Origin: Fusobacterium sp.
GTDB taxonomy: Bacteria; Fusobacteriota; Fusobacteriia; Fusobacteriales; Fusobacteriaceae
NCBI GenBank assembly: GCA_019410665.1
Contig: DXSD01000076.1
Coordinates: forward strand, 1 to 9,725
Direction: 5' to 3'
DNA: 9,725 nucleotides
Under the pieces are notes generated by a model, which saw only the letters and a program-made list of their open reading frames with translations, was not told where the DNA came from and did not search any database. A program made the position numbers and the translations under genes. Shown one piece after another: positions 1 through 7,393 of this stretch (the stretch's first letter is position 1; each line of letters begins with the position of its first letter).

Positions 1-3
1 TTA

Positions 4-12
4 TGATATAAT
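4..12 (+). promoter_or_regulatory. Extended -10 promoter of the hflX-MATE unit
   Basis: A TG dinucleotide at 4-5, one spacer base and a perfect TATAAT at 7-12 form an extended -10 element. Transcription would start near 19, giving a leader of roughly 25 nt before the hflX start at 43. The -35 region lies outside the window and cannot be judged, but an extended -10 depends less on it. Position and match are seen directly; activity is inferred. Confidence 0.6.
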
Positions 13-42
13 ATAGTGTAAATTTTTAATGGAGTTGATAAG

Positions 43-1833
43 ATGATAAGAGGAAATACAGAAGGTATAAAAGAGTTTATTTTGAAAGAGTTAGATTCTT
101 TATATGAGATAACAGTAGAAAAAAATAAATTAATAGAGCCAGAGATGTTAATGTTAATTGCTCAAATAAGTAATAAAATTAATAGAGAGATAAATATTGC
201 TATTGATAGAAGAGGAAATGTTACTGAAATTTCAATTGGAGATAGTAGTAGTGTTCAACTTCCTATTATGGATATACAGGAAAAAAGATTATCTGGAATA
301 AGAGTAATACATACACATCCAAGTGGAAGCTCAAATCTATCTAATATAGATATTTCAGCTTTAATAAAATTAAAATTAGATTGTATAGCTGCTATTGGAA
401 TAACTGAAGATAAAATAACTGGAGTATCACTAGGATTTTGTAATATAGAAAATGATCAATTAACTCATGAAGTAATAGGTCCTCTATCTATAGAGGAAGC
501 TACTAACTACCCTATGATTGATAAATTTGATGAGATAGAGTCTCAACTTAGAAAAAGAAATATTGTAGAAGATGATACAGAGTATGCTATCCTTGTAGGT
601 ATAGATACTCAAGAGAGTCTTGATGAGTTAGCTGAGTTAGCAAGAGCTTGTAATGTCCAAGTTGTAGGAACTTTTATGCAAAGAAAAAATAAAATTGATT
701 CATGTTTTTTTATAGGAACTGGTAAAGCTCAAGAATTAGCTGTATATAAACAAATTAAAAGGGCAAACCTTATAATTTTTGATGAAGAATTAACTGGAAT
801 GCAAGTTAAAAATCTTGAATTAATAACAAGCTGTAAAGTTATTGATAGAACTACTCTTATTTTAGAAATATTTGCAAGGAGAGCTAGAACAAGAGAGGCA
901 AAAATTCAAGTTGAATTGGCTCAATTAAAATATAGAAGTACTAGACTTCTTGGGCTTGGTAGTACAATGTCAAGAACAGGGGGAGGAGTAGGAACAAAAG
1001 GTCCTGGAGAAAAAAAATTAGAAATTGATAAAAGAAGAATTAGAGAAACTATCTATGATTTAAAACAAGAGTTAGAAAAAATTAGAAAAACAAGAGTAAC
1101 TCAAAGGGAGAAAAGAGAAGAGTCTGGTATTCCTAAGATTTCATTAGTAGGATATACAAATGTTGGAAAGTCTACCCTTAGAAATCTATTAGTAGATATG
1201 TTCCCAGCTGATAATACCTCTAAAAAAGAGGCAGTTTTTACCGAAAATATGTTATTTGCAACTTTAGATATAACTACTAGAGCCATAGTATTACCAGACA
1301 AAAGAGTTGCTTCCTTAACTGATACTGTTGGTTTTGTAAGAAAACTCCCTCATGACTTAGTAGAAGCTTTTAAGTCAACATTGGAAGAGGTAAGTTTCTC
1401 TGACTTGATAATCCATGTAGTAGATGCCTCTAGTGATACAGCTATTGAGCAGATAATAGCTGTTGAAAAAGTTTTATCTGAATTAGATGCTATGGAAAAA
1501 CCTATGTTCCTAGCTCTTAATAAATGTGATAAAGCTACTGAGGAGCAGTTAAATAAAATAAAAGAAAAATTCCCTACATATAAAACTATTGAAATAAGTG
1601 CAAAATCTCAAATGAATATAGATGGATTTTTAGAGATGATGGTGGAAGCCCTTCCTCAAACAACAAGGGTTTGTACTTACCTAATTCCTTATAGTGACAC
1701 ATCAATGGGAGCTTATCTCCATAGAAATTCTATTATTCAAAGTGAAGAGTATGAAGGTGAAGGATTAAAGATATCTGCTATTGTAAATAATGAAGTTTAT
1801 AATAAATGTAAAAAATATCTAATTGAGGAGTAA
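43..1833 (+). CDS. hflX: GTPase HflX, long form with N-terminal JAMM-like domain
   Basis: HflX is a cytoplasmic GTPase that binds the 50S subunit and splits stalled or stress-damaged 70S ribosomes. The product is 596 aa against about 426 in E. coli. Residues from about 180 on are canonical: HflX N-domain (starting YAILVGI), the glycine-rich GGGVGTKGPGEKK linker at 313-325, a coiled helical segment at 330-360, then the G domain. The G domain has Walker A GYTNVGKST at 370-378, DTVGF at 427-431, NKCD at 493-496 and SAK at 519-521. The extra N-terminal 170 residues contain H90-x-H92-x7-S100-x2-D103 with E62 upstream, the JAMM metalloprotease pattern as in RadC (HTHPSG here). The start is set by GGAG at 31-34, 8 nt ahead. 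The MATE gene begins 2 nt after the stop. HflX identity is certain; activity of the extension is unknown. Confidence 0.96.
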   Translation: MIRGNTEGIKEFILKELDSLYEITVEKNKLIEPEMLMLIAQISNKINREINIAIDRRGNVTEISIGDSSSVQLPIMDIQEKRLSGIRVIHTHPSGSSNLSNIDISALIKLKLDCIAAIGITEDKITGVSLGFCNIENDQLTHEVIGPLSIEEATNYPMIDKFDEIESQLRKRNIVEDDTEYAILVGIDTQESLDELAELARACNVQVVGTFMQRKNKIDSCFFIGTGKAQELAVYKQIKRANLIIFDEELTGMQVKNLELITSCKVIDRTTLILEIFARRARTREAKIQVELAQLKYRSTRLLGLGSTMSRTGGGVGTKGPGEKKLEIDKRRIRETIYDLKQELEKIRKTRVTQREKREESGIPKISLVGYTNVGKSTLRNLLVDMFPADNTSKKEAVFTENMLFATLDITTRAIVLPDKRVASLTDTVGFVRKLPHDLVEAFKSTLEEVSFSDLIIHVVDASSDTAIEQIIAVEKVLSELDAMEKPMFLALNKCDKATEEQLNKIKEKFPTYKTIEISAKSQMNIDGFLEMMVEALPQTTRVCTYLIPYSDTSMGAYLHRNSIIQSEEYEGEGLKISAIVNNEVYNKCKKYLIEE

Positions 1834-1835
1834 TT

Positions 1836-3170
1836 ATGTTTAAAATAATCGGGGAAATTTTAAAATTAGCTCTTCCAGCTGTTGGAGAGATGATTTTATA
1901 TATGATGATATGGATATTTGACACTATTATGGTTGGGCAACATAGTGGGCAACTTGGAGTTTCTGCTGTGGGATTAAGCTCTGAAATCATATATACATTT
2001 TTTAATATTCTAATAGCTATGGGAATATCTATCTCTGTTACCTCTATAGTATCTCGTTCCTTAGGAGCAAAAAACAAAAATAAAGCTGATGAAATTGCTA
2101 ATATAGCTGTTAAACTTGGAATATTTTTAGGAATAATTTTAAGCTTAATTTACTTTATTTTTGCTGAAGAGATTTTGAGAATAGCAGGAGCTAGTGGGGA
2201 TGTTATTATCTTGGGAAAAAAATATCTGAGAGTCTGTTCCATTGGAATAATTTTTAATATGCTTACCAATATTTTTAATGGAATATATAGAGGTTGTAAA
2301 AATACTAAAACCCCTCTATATGGAGCTGCCATTATGAATATTGTTAATATTTCCCTAGATTATATTTTGATTTTTGGAAAATTTGGAGCTCCTGAATTGG
2401 GAGTTACTGGTGCTGCTATTGCCACTGTTACAGGAATTATTTGTGCTTTTTTATTTTCTCTTACTCAACTAAAAAAGCTACCTTTTGCTATACACTTAGG
2501 TAAAAAAATTACAAAGGAAAATTTAAAGGAGTTAGTTTTTCTTGCAGTTCCCTCTGCTTGTCAAGAGGGAGCCTTTAGTATAAATAGGCTTATTAATGTA
2601 TCTATTATAATGGGATTGGGAAGTCTTGCCTTTGCTGCTAATCAAATAACTATAACTATTGAGAGTATTAGTTTTATGCCAGGTTGGGGATTTGCTGTAG
2701 CCTTAACTACATTAGCTGGACACTCTGTTGGAGAGAGAAATTTTGAAAAAACTAAAAAATACATTTACTACACTGTTACTCTTTCAGTTATAACTATGGG
2801 AATAACTGCTCTCATTTTCTATCTTTTTCCAAATGAGTTAATCTCTCTATTTATCAAAGAGAGTGAAAAAGAGGTTATATTGTTAGGAGCTATGTGTCTT
2901 ACTCTAGCTGCTATTGAACAGATTCCTATGGCTATAGCTATGGTATTAGAAGGAGCAATGAAAGGTATGGGAGATACAAAAACTCCTTTTAAAGTAGTTA
3001 TTTTTACAAATTGGGTGATTAGATTACCTTTGATCTATTACTTTTTATATTTACATAGACACCCAGTTACTACTTTTTGGAAAATAACCGCCCTCCAATG
3101 GACTCTTGAAGCTATTATCATATTTATTGTTTTTGAAAGAAAATGGAGAAAACATTATAAATATCTCTAA
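1836..3170 (+). CDS. MATE family multidrug/toxin efflux transporter
   Basis: This is a cation-coupled antiporter of the inner membrane, predicted to expel drugs or organic cations. The 444-residue protein is almost wholly hydrophobic with about 12 membrane segments in two pseudo-symmetric MatE halves. The halves show matching loop signatures: RGCKNTKTP at 152-160 and KGMGDTKTP at 376-384. D29 in the first helix (WIFDTIMVGQ) is the acidic residue usual for the family, and MPGWGFAVALTTLAGHSVG at 281-299 is also typical. The start is fixed by GAGGAG at 1825-1830, inside the end of hflX, with a 5-nt spacer, so translation is probably coupled to hflX. It ends just before an intrinsic terminator. 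The family is clear; the substrate and DinF versus NorM subgroup are not. Confidence 0.93.
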   Translation: MFKIIGEILKLALPAVGEMILYMMIWIFDTIMVGQHSGQLGVSAVGLSSEIIYTFFNILIAMGISISVTSIVSRSLGAKNKNKADEIANIAVKLGIFLGIILSLIYFIFAEEILRIAGASGDVIILGKKYLRVCSIGIIFNMLTNIFNGIYRGCKNTKTPLYGAAIMNIVNISLDYILIFGKFGAPELGVTGAAIATVTGIICAFLFSLTQLKKLPFAIHLGKKITKENLKELVFLAVPSACQEGAFSINRLINVSIIMGLGSLAFAANQITITIESISFMPGWGFAVALTTLAGHSVGERNFEKTKKYIYYTVTLSVITMGITALIFYLFPNELISLFIKESEKEVILLGAMCLTLAAIEQIPMAIAMVLEGAMKGMGDTKTPFKVVIFTNWVIRLPLIYYFLYLHRHPVTTFWKITALQWTLEAIIIFIVFERKWRKHYKYL

Positions 3171-3178
3171 AAAATTAT

Positions 3179-3215
3179 TTAGAAGAGGATTTTTTAATCT
3201 TCTTCTAATTTTTTT
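3179..3215 (+). terminator. Intrinsic terminator after the MATE gene
   Basis: A 13-bp stem pairs 3179-3191 (TTAGAAGAGGATT) with 3196-3208 (AATCTTCTTCTAA), with one G-U pair and a TTTT loop. Seven T residues follow at 3209-3215. It begins 8 nt after the MATE stop codon and closes the hflX unit. Confidence 0.9.
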
Positions 3216-3219
3216 ATAG

Positions 3220-3225
3220 TATAAT
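3220..3225 (+). promoter_or_regulatory. Candidate -10 box for the two-component operon
   Basis: A perfect TATAAT lies directly after the preceding terminator's T-run and 47 nt before the response regulator start. No good -35 is visible 16-18 nt upstream, where the terminator stem lies. The promoter may therefore be weak or activator-dependent, for example autoregulated by the response regulator. No clear tandem direct repeat for an OmpR-type protein was seen. Confidence 0.4.
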
Positions 3226-3272
3226 ATTATTAATTAGAGAACAGTCTAGTTGAAGGGAGGATTATAGAAATT

Positions 3273-3950
3273 ATGAGAATATTAGTTGTAGAAGATGAAA
3301 TAGATTTAAATAGAGTAATTTATAAAAAGTTAAAAGTTGAAGGTTATAGTGTAGATAGCTCCTTTGATGGAGAAGAAGCTCTTTTATACATTCATGGAAC
3401 TAATTATGATTTAATTATTATGGATATAATGATGCCTAAAAAAAATGGGTATGAAGTTCTTAAAGAGATGAGAGATAAAGGGAATTCTACCCCTGTACTT
3501 TTTCTCACTGCTAAAGATAGTATAGAAGATAGAGTTAAAGGGCTTGATTTAGGTGCAGATGATTACATTATAAAACCTTTTCATTTTGATGAATTAATGG
3601 CAAGAGTTAGAGCTATGATCAGAAGAAATCATGGAAGTACAACTAATGAACTGAAAATAGCTGATTTAACTGTTGATTGTGGAACTAGGATAGTCAAAAG
3701 AGGAGGGGTAGAGATTGATCTATCAGCTAAAGAGTTTGCTATTCTTGAATATATGATTCAAAATAAGGGAATTGTTTTAAGTAGAGAAAAAATTGAAGAG
3801 CATATTTGGAACTATGATTATCAAGGAGCTTCTAATATGGTCGATGTCTATATTCGTTACTTACGTATAAAATTAGATAAAGATTTTTCTCCAAAACTTA
3901 TTCATACAGTTAGAGGGGTAGGATATGTTTTAAAGGAAAAAGGAGATTAG
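3273..3950 (+). CDS. OmpR/PhoB-family response regulator
   Basis: This is the DNA-binding output protein of a two-component system, phosphorylated by the kinase encoded next. The receiver domain (about 1-118) starts MRILVVEDE, with acidic pocket D8/E9, phospho-acceptor D51 (LIIMDIMMP), switch residue T79 and conserved K101 (KPF). A winged-helix DNA-binding domain spans about 128-222, with DLSAKEFAILEYM and the closing HTVRGVGYVL typical of the OmpR/PhoB class. The length, 225 aa, is normal. AAGGGAGG at 3253-3260 precedes the ATG by 12 nt, slightly long, but the conserved N-terminus leaves no other start. The kinase gene follows 3 nt after the stop. The regulated genes cannot be told from the sequence. 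Confidence 0.95.
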   Translation: MRILVVEDEIDLNRVIYKKLKVEGYSVDSSFDGEEALLYIHGTNYDLIIMDIMMPKKNGYEVLKEMRDKGNSTPVLFLTAKDSIEDRVKGLDLGADDYIIKPFHFDELMARVRAMIRRNHGSTTNELKIADLTVDCGTRIVKRGGVEIDLSAKEFAILEYMIQNKGIVLSREKIEEHIWNYDYQGASNMVDVYIRYLRIKLDKDFSPKLIHTVRGVGYVLKEKGD

Positions 3951-3953
3951 TTT

Positions 3954-5279
3954 ATGAAGTATTTAAATATTAAAATAAAGATTACATTGTGGTATACACT
4001 TTTTATGGTCACTCTCATCTCTGTGATTTTAGGAATGTTAGTTGAGTTTACAGATATAACTATTTTATCTAATCAAAAAAGTCAATTAGTAGAAGTAGTG
4101 GAAGATGCTGTTGAAGATATTGAAGAGGGAGATGACTTTGATTATTTTGATGATGGGGTTTTTCTTTTGCTATATAATAATAAAGGAGATTATTTAACTG
4201 GAAGTATTCCACATAATTTCTCTACAGAAACTCCTTTAGAAGCTGGAAAAGTTCAAGAATTAAAAGAAAAAGAGGAATTTTATATTTATGATCAAAAAGT
4301 TACTAATAAATATGGTGAAAATTTTTGGGTAAGAGGTGTTGTTTCTGATATACACTCTAATCAATTAACACAACTTGTATTGACTTTATCATTTATTCTA
4401 TTACCAATATTGGTAATTATATCTAGTATTATTGGATATACCATTACTAAAAGAGCCTTCTTACCAGTAAAAAAAATACAAGAAACAGCTCAGAATATAA
4501 GTGAAAATAATAAACTCTCTCTTAGAATAGGGCTCCCTCCTGGAAAAGATGAAATTTCCATGTTGGGAAGTACCATTGATCATATGTTAACTAAACTTGA
4601 AAATAGTTTTCTTAAAGAGAAACAGTTCACTTCAGATGCTTCACATGAGTTACGTACTCCTGTAACAGTTATCTTAGCAGAAAGTGAGTATATTTTACAA
4701 CATGGAACCAATTTAGAAGAGGCTAAAGAGTCTATGGAGGTTATCAATAGACAAGCAAAAAAAATGTCTGATCTTATTAATCAACTGCTATTTTTTGCAA
4801 GAGCTGATCAAGAGAAAATAACTTTAAAATTAGAAAAAATAGATGTATGTGAAACTTTAGAAAATTTGAAAAAAGACAATCTTATAAATACTAAAGAAAA
4901 AAATATCAGTATATTTTACAAAAATAATCTCCCTCAAAATTTTTATACTGTTGATAGGCTTCTTTTTATTAGAGCCATTCAAAATATTTTACAAAATGCT
5001 ATTACATATAATAGAGAAAATGGAATTATTGAGATAGAAACTTTTGAAAAAGGAGAATATTTTGCAGTTAAAATAAGTGATAGTGGAATTGGAATTGAAG
5101 AGGAAAATCTTCTTAAAATTTGGGATAGATTTTATCAAGTGGATAAAGCACGTAATAGTAAAAATATGGGACTTGGTTTATCTATGGTTAAAATTATTGT
5201 TGAGCAACACAATGGATATGTAGAAGTAGAGAGTAAAATAGATGTAGGAACCTCTTTTACATTATATTTTAAACAGTAA
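3954..5279 (+). CDS. Membrane sensor histidine kinase, HAMP-HisKA-HATPase
   Basis: This kinase senses an extracytoplasmic signal and phosphorylates the regulator encoded 3 nt upstream. Membrane helices at about 8-30 and 141-164 flank a sensor loop of roughly 110 residues. A HAMP linker follows (about 165-218), then the HisKA dimerisation helix with phospho-acceptor H231 in DASHELRTP. The HATPase domain has the N box around N344-N348, G1 DSGIG at 376-380, the F box WDRFYQVDKAR at 390-400 and G2 GLGLS at 406-410. All catalytic motifs are intact. The sensor loop holds 12 Asp/Glu within residues 47-67, suggesting binding of cations or cationic peptides (inference). AAGGAG at 3940-3945, 8 nt before the ATG, fixes the start. 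The stop codon lies one base before an inverted-repeat element. Confidence 0.95.
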   Translation: MKYLNIKIKITLWYTLFMVTLISVILGMLVEFTDITILSNQKSQLVEVVEDAVEDIEEGDDFDYFDDGVFLLLYNNKGDYLTGSIPHNFSTETPLEAGKVQELKEKEEFYIYDQKVTNKYGENFWVRGVVSDIHSNQLTQLVLTLSFILLPILVIISSIIGYTITKRAFLPVKKIQETAQNISENNKLSLRIGLPPGKDEISMLGSTIDHMLTKLENSFLKEKQFTSDASHELRTPVTVILAESEYILQHGTNLEEAKESMEVINRQAKKMSDLINQLLFFARADQEKITLKLEKIDVCETLENLKKDNLINTKEKNISIFYKNNLPQNFYTVDRLLFIRAIQNILQNAITYNRENGIIEIETFEKGEYFAVKISDSGIGIEEENLLKIWDRFYQVDKARNSKNMGLGLSMVKIIVEQHNGYVEVESKIDVGTSFTLYFKQ

Positions 5280-5280
5280 A

Positions 5281-5354
5281 AGTAACTACTCAGGTATTTT
5301 ATCTTTTAAGAAGAAAACTAAGAATTGTTCCATATTCCAAGAAGTTGATTAACT
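5281..5354 (+). repeat. Left terminal inverted repeat of the palindromic element
   Basis: This 74-nt arm begins AGTAACTACTCAGGTA one base after the kinase stop codon and ends in GATTAACT. Read against the reverse complement of 5549-5624, it shares the outer 16 nt with one mismatch. The blocks AGAAAACT, AAGAATTGT, AAGAAGTT and GATTAACT appear in the same order, with small gaps between. Beyond GATTAACT the two arms diverge. Confidence 0.75.
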
Positions 5355-5363
5355 ATGAGCTTC

Positions 5364-5520
5364 CAAAATTCTAAGAGCTTTAGCTCTCTAAGAATTTTGA
5401 GACACAGAAAGCAAAGCTTTCAGTGTTTCCTTAATGTAACACAGAAAATAAATTTCTGTGTCTCAATAGTAGTAGTCGTTAAAACTCCGCTACTATTGGA
5501 AGGGTTAAGTCTTCGACTTA
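5364..5520. repeat. Cluster of hairpins inside the palindromic element
   Basis: Four stems lie head to tail. (1) 5364-5399: CAAAATTCT pairs with AGAATTTTG, and inside it AGAGC pairs with GCTCT around TTTA. (2) 5399-5464: GAGACACAGAAA pairs with TTTCTGTGTCTC, 12 bp perfect. Inside this, ACACAGAAA occurs twice (5402-5410, 5439-5447), so each copy can form its own local hairpin, one closing on GCTTTC around 5416-5421. (3) 5464-5498: CAATAGTAG pairs with CTACTATTG, 9 bp. (4) 5506-5520: TAAGTC-TTC-GACTTA, followed by a T-rich run at 5526-5531. Stems 1-2 and 2-3 share or abut a base, so RNA from either strand could fold as a continuous row of stems. Confidence 0.8.
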
Positions 5521-5548
5521 TTGCATTTTTTAGCGTTCGATTTCGCTG

Positions 5549-5624
5549 AGTTAATCTAACTTCTTTTCATAACTTACACAATTCTTTGAGTTTTCTTTAG
5601 TTGATTTCTACCTGAATAGTTACT
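5549..5624 (-). repeat. Right terminal inverted repeat of the palindromic element
   Basis: This 76-nt arm reads AGTAACTATTCAGGTA from its outer end (5624) inward on the minus strand and ends in GATTAACT, matching the left arm. Its outermost bases contain the TAG stop codon (5623-5625) of the ABC ATPase gene, so that gene ends within the repeat. Confidence 0.75.
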
Positions 5625-6402
5625 ACTTTACTATTCCCTTTAATTTAAAATATGGAAGCTCATTTAAAAACTCTATCTCACTCTCTACTCTATACACTTC
5701 CCTTACTAGTTGAGTAGTTAAAATATCTCTAGTCTTTCCCTCTGCATATTTTTTTCCATCTTTTAAAACTAAAACTCTATCACTATATTGAGAAGCTTGA
5801 TTTAAATCATGTAAAACCATAATTATTGTAATTCCAAGCTTTCTATTTAACTCCTTAACTAATTCCATTATTTCAAATTGATGACAAATATCTAAATATG
5901 TAGTGGGCTCATCAAGTAAAAGAATTGGTGTTTTCTGAGCTAAAACCATAGCTATCCAGACTTTCTGTCTCTCTCCTCCTGAAAGACTCATAACTTTTCT
6001 ATCTTTAAATTTACTGATTTTACATATTTCCATTGCCCAATTTACAATTTTTTCATCTTCCTCATTCATAAGCTCATACCATTTTTTATGTGGAGTTCTT
6101 CCATATTTTATAAAATCTACAACAGTTATATCTTCAGGTATCTCATTATTTTGAGAAACAAAGGCAAGTTTTTTAGCAAACTCCTTACTTTGAATGCTGT
6201 GAATTATCTCATTTTCAAGGGAGATGGATCCATTTTTATAAGGAATAACTCTTGATATAGCTTTTAAAAGAGTAGATTTTCCACAACCATTAGTTCCTAG
6301 AATTGTAAGTACCTCCCCTTTTTTTATCTCTATATCAATCCCCTTTATAACTAAATTTTTTTCATAAGCAATCTCTATATCTTTTCCATTTATTACACTC
6401 AT
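5623..6402 (-). CDS. ABC transporter ATPase, FecE/BtuD type (iron complex/heme/cobalamin)
   Basis: This is the cytoplasmic energy-coupling subunit of a type II metal-chelate importer. The 259-aa protein has all ABC motifs: Walker A GTNGCGKST at 36-44, Q-loop Q84, signature LSGGERQ at 140-146, Walker B LLLDEP at 161-166 with catalytic E165, and switch H198 in VLHDLNQ. The D-loop and the following DICHQFEIMELVKEL are typical of the FepC/FecE/BtuD group. AGGAGA (read on the minus strand, 6413-6408) lies 5 nt before the ATG. The permease stop is one base upstream, so the two are translationally coupled. The stop codon lies in the terminal repeat of the adjacent palindromic element, so the C-terminal residues after about YFKLKG may have been altered by insertion. 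Motifs do not decide the substrate. Confidence 0.94.
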   Translation of the reverse strand: MSVINGKDIEIAYEKNLVIKGIDIEIKKGEVLTILGTNGCGKSTLLKAISRVIPYKNGSISLENEIIHSIQSKEFAKKLAFVSQNNEIPEDITVVDFIKYGRTPHKKWYELMNEEDEKIVNWAMEICKISKFKDRKVMSLSGGERQKVWIAMVLAQKTPILLLDEPTTYLDICHQFEIMELVKELNRKLGITIIMVLHDLNQASQYSDRVLVLKDGKKYAEGKTRDILTTQLVREVYRVESEIEFLNELPYFKLKGIVK

Positions 6403-6403
6403 A

Positions 6404-7393
6404 TTAATCTCCTGTCTTTCTAAGTAAGTATAAGAAGAATGGAACTCCTATTACTGCCATAACTATTCCTGCTGGAATTTCAATTGGTGCAAAGAGAGTT
6501 CTTGAAATTGTATCAGCTAAAACTAATACAATAGCTCCTAGAATAGAAGAGAAAGGAATCAAATATGTGTGATCTGATCCAATTACCATTCTCGCCATGT
6601 GTGGAACAATAAGACCAACAAATCCAATAAGACCTACATTTGCAACTGAGATTCCAGTTAAAAAACATGCAAATAACGACAGTTTCAGTCTTTTTTTAGG
6701 AATATTAAGTCCTAAATTTATGGCAAAATTATCCCCTAACTGTAATATATTGGCATCTCTAATTAAAGTCATAGCTCCAATTATTCCAACTATAGTATAT
6801 GGAAGTATTCCATATACATGATTCCAGTTCTTTCCATTGAGACTTCCATTTAGCCATGAAAGAACTCCTTGTATCTCATCACTAAAAAGAATGAACATAA
6901 GTCCTGTTATACTACCAAGAATAGAGTTTACAGCTACCCCTGCTAATATAACTCTAAGAGGTTTCAATCCTTTTTTCCATGCCAAGAGAAAAACTAATGC
7001 ACAGGCAATAGCTCCTCCAATAAAAGCTGTTAAATTCATAAACAGCATAGCATTTGGAAAGAGTATCATAACTATTAAAGCTGATACACTTGCTCCTGCA
7101 GATACCCCTGTTAGACCTGGATCAGCTAAGGGATTTTTCATAACTGCTTGGAGCAAAACTCCAGCTAGTGATAAGTTACATCCTACCATAAGAGCAATTA
7201 AAATTCTAGGAATACGAATATCCCAAAGTATTGATTTTAAAATATCCTTTTCATAATTTTTAACAAACAAAGCTCTAACTATATCTTCAAAAGGAAAATT
7301 TACACTTCCAAATCTTACAGAAAACAATGATATAAAAATCAAAATTGTTGCAGAAAAAACAATCATAAAAATTTTTTTACTTTTCATAGACAT
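6404..7393 (-). CDS. FecCD/BtuC-family ABC transporter permease
   Basis: This inner-membrane channel subunit is predicted to work as a homodimer with the ATPase encoded next. The 329-aa protein is strongly hydrophobic with about 10 membrane helices. Family signatures are IPRILIALMVGCNLSLAGVL at 61-80, QAVMKNPLADPGLTGVSAGA at 82-101, and LIGFVGLIVPHMARM at 255-269, the last leading to the ATPase-coupling loop (GSDH). The C-terminus has IPAGIVMAVIGVPFFLYLL. The ATG at 7393-7391 is preferred over the third-codon Met because GAGGAG (minus strand, 7409-7404) is 10 nt from the former and 16 nt from the latter. The start overlaps the end of the binding-protein gene by 17 nt. Iron-siderophore, heme and cobalamin permeases share this fold. 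Confidence 0.94.
   Translation of the reverse strand: MSMKSKKIFMIVFSATILIFISLFSVRFGSVNFPFEDIVRALFVKNYEKDILKSILWDIRIPRILIALMVGCNLSLAGVLLQAVMKNPLADPGLTGVSAGASVSALIVMILFPNAMLFMNLTAFIGGAIACALVFLLAWKKGLKPLRVILAGVAVNSILGSITGLMFILFSDEIQGVLSWLNGSLNGKNWNHVYGILPYTIVGIIGAMTLIRDANILQLGDNFAINLGLNIPKKRLKLSLFACFLTGISVANVGLIGFVGLIVPHMARMVIGSDHTYLIPFSSILGAIVLVLADTISRTLFAPIEIPAGIVMAVIGVPFFLYLLRKTGD

Larger units (their letters stand above)
5281..5624. mobile_element. MITE-like palindromic element, 344 bp, non-coding
   Basis: The whole gap between the convergent kinase and ABC ATPase genes is one structured unit. Its two ends are imperfect inverted repeats of about 75 nt (5281-5354 and 5549-5624), both reading inward as AGTAACTAYTCAGGTA. 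Between them lies a chain of perfect hairpins. There is no transposase or credible gene inside, so any movement would need a transposase supplied from elsewhere. Just outside, TAAA (5277-5280) faces TTTA (5627-5630), but no convincing target-site duplication is seen. Alternatives are a large structured 3' region acting as a two-way terminator, or a decayed insertion sequence. The structure is seen directly; mobility is inferred. Confidence 0.6.

Noticed and set aside
5399..5464. Repeated ACACAGAAA considered as a CRISPR-like or tandem array.
   Set aside because: There are only two short copies, explained by two adjacent hairpins sharing the same arm. There are no regular spacers and no cas genes nearby.
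5355..5549. Open frame of 64 codons on the plus strand within the palindromic element.
   Set aside because: It has no ribosome binding site, is translated straight through the hairpins and resembles no known protein. The frame is open by chance.
6597..7256. Plus-strand open frames opposite the permease gene.
   Set aside because: They are antisense shadows of a well-supported membrane protein gene, with no ribosome binding sites or recognisable domains.
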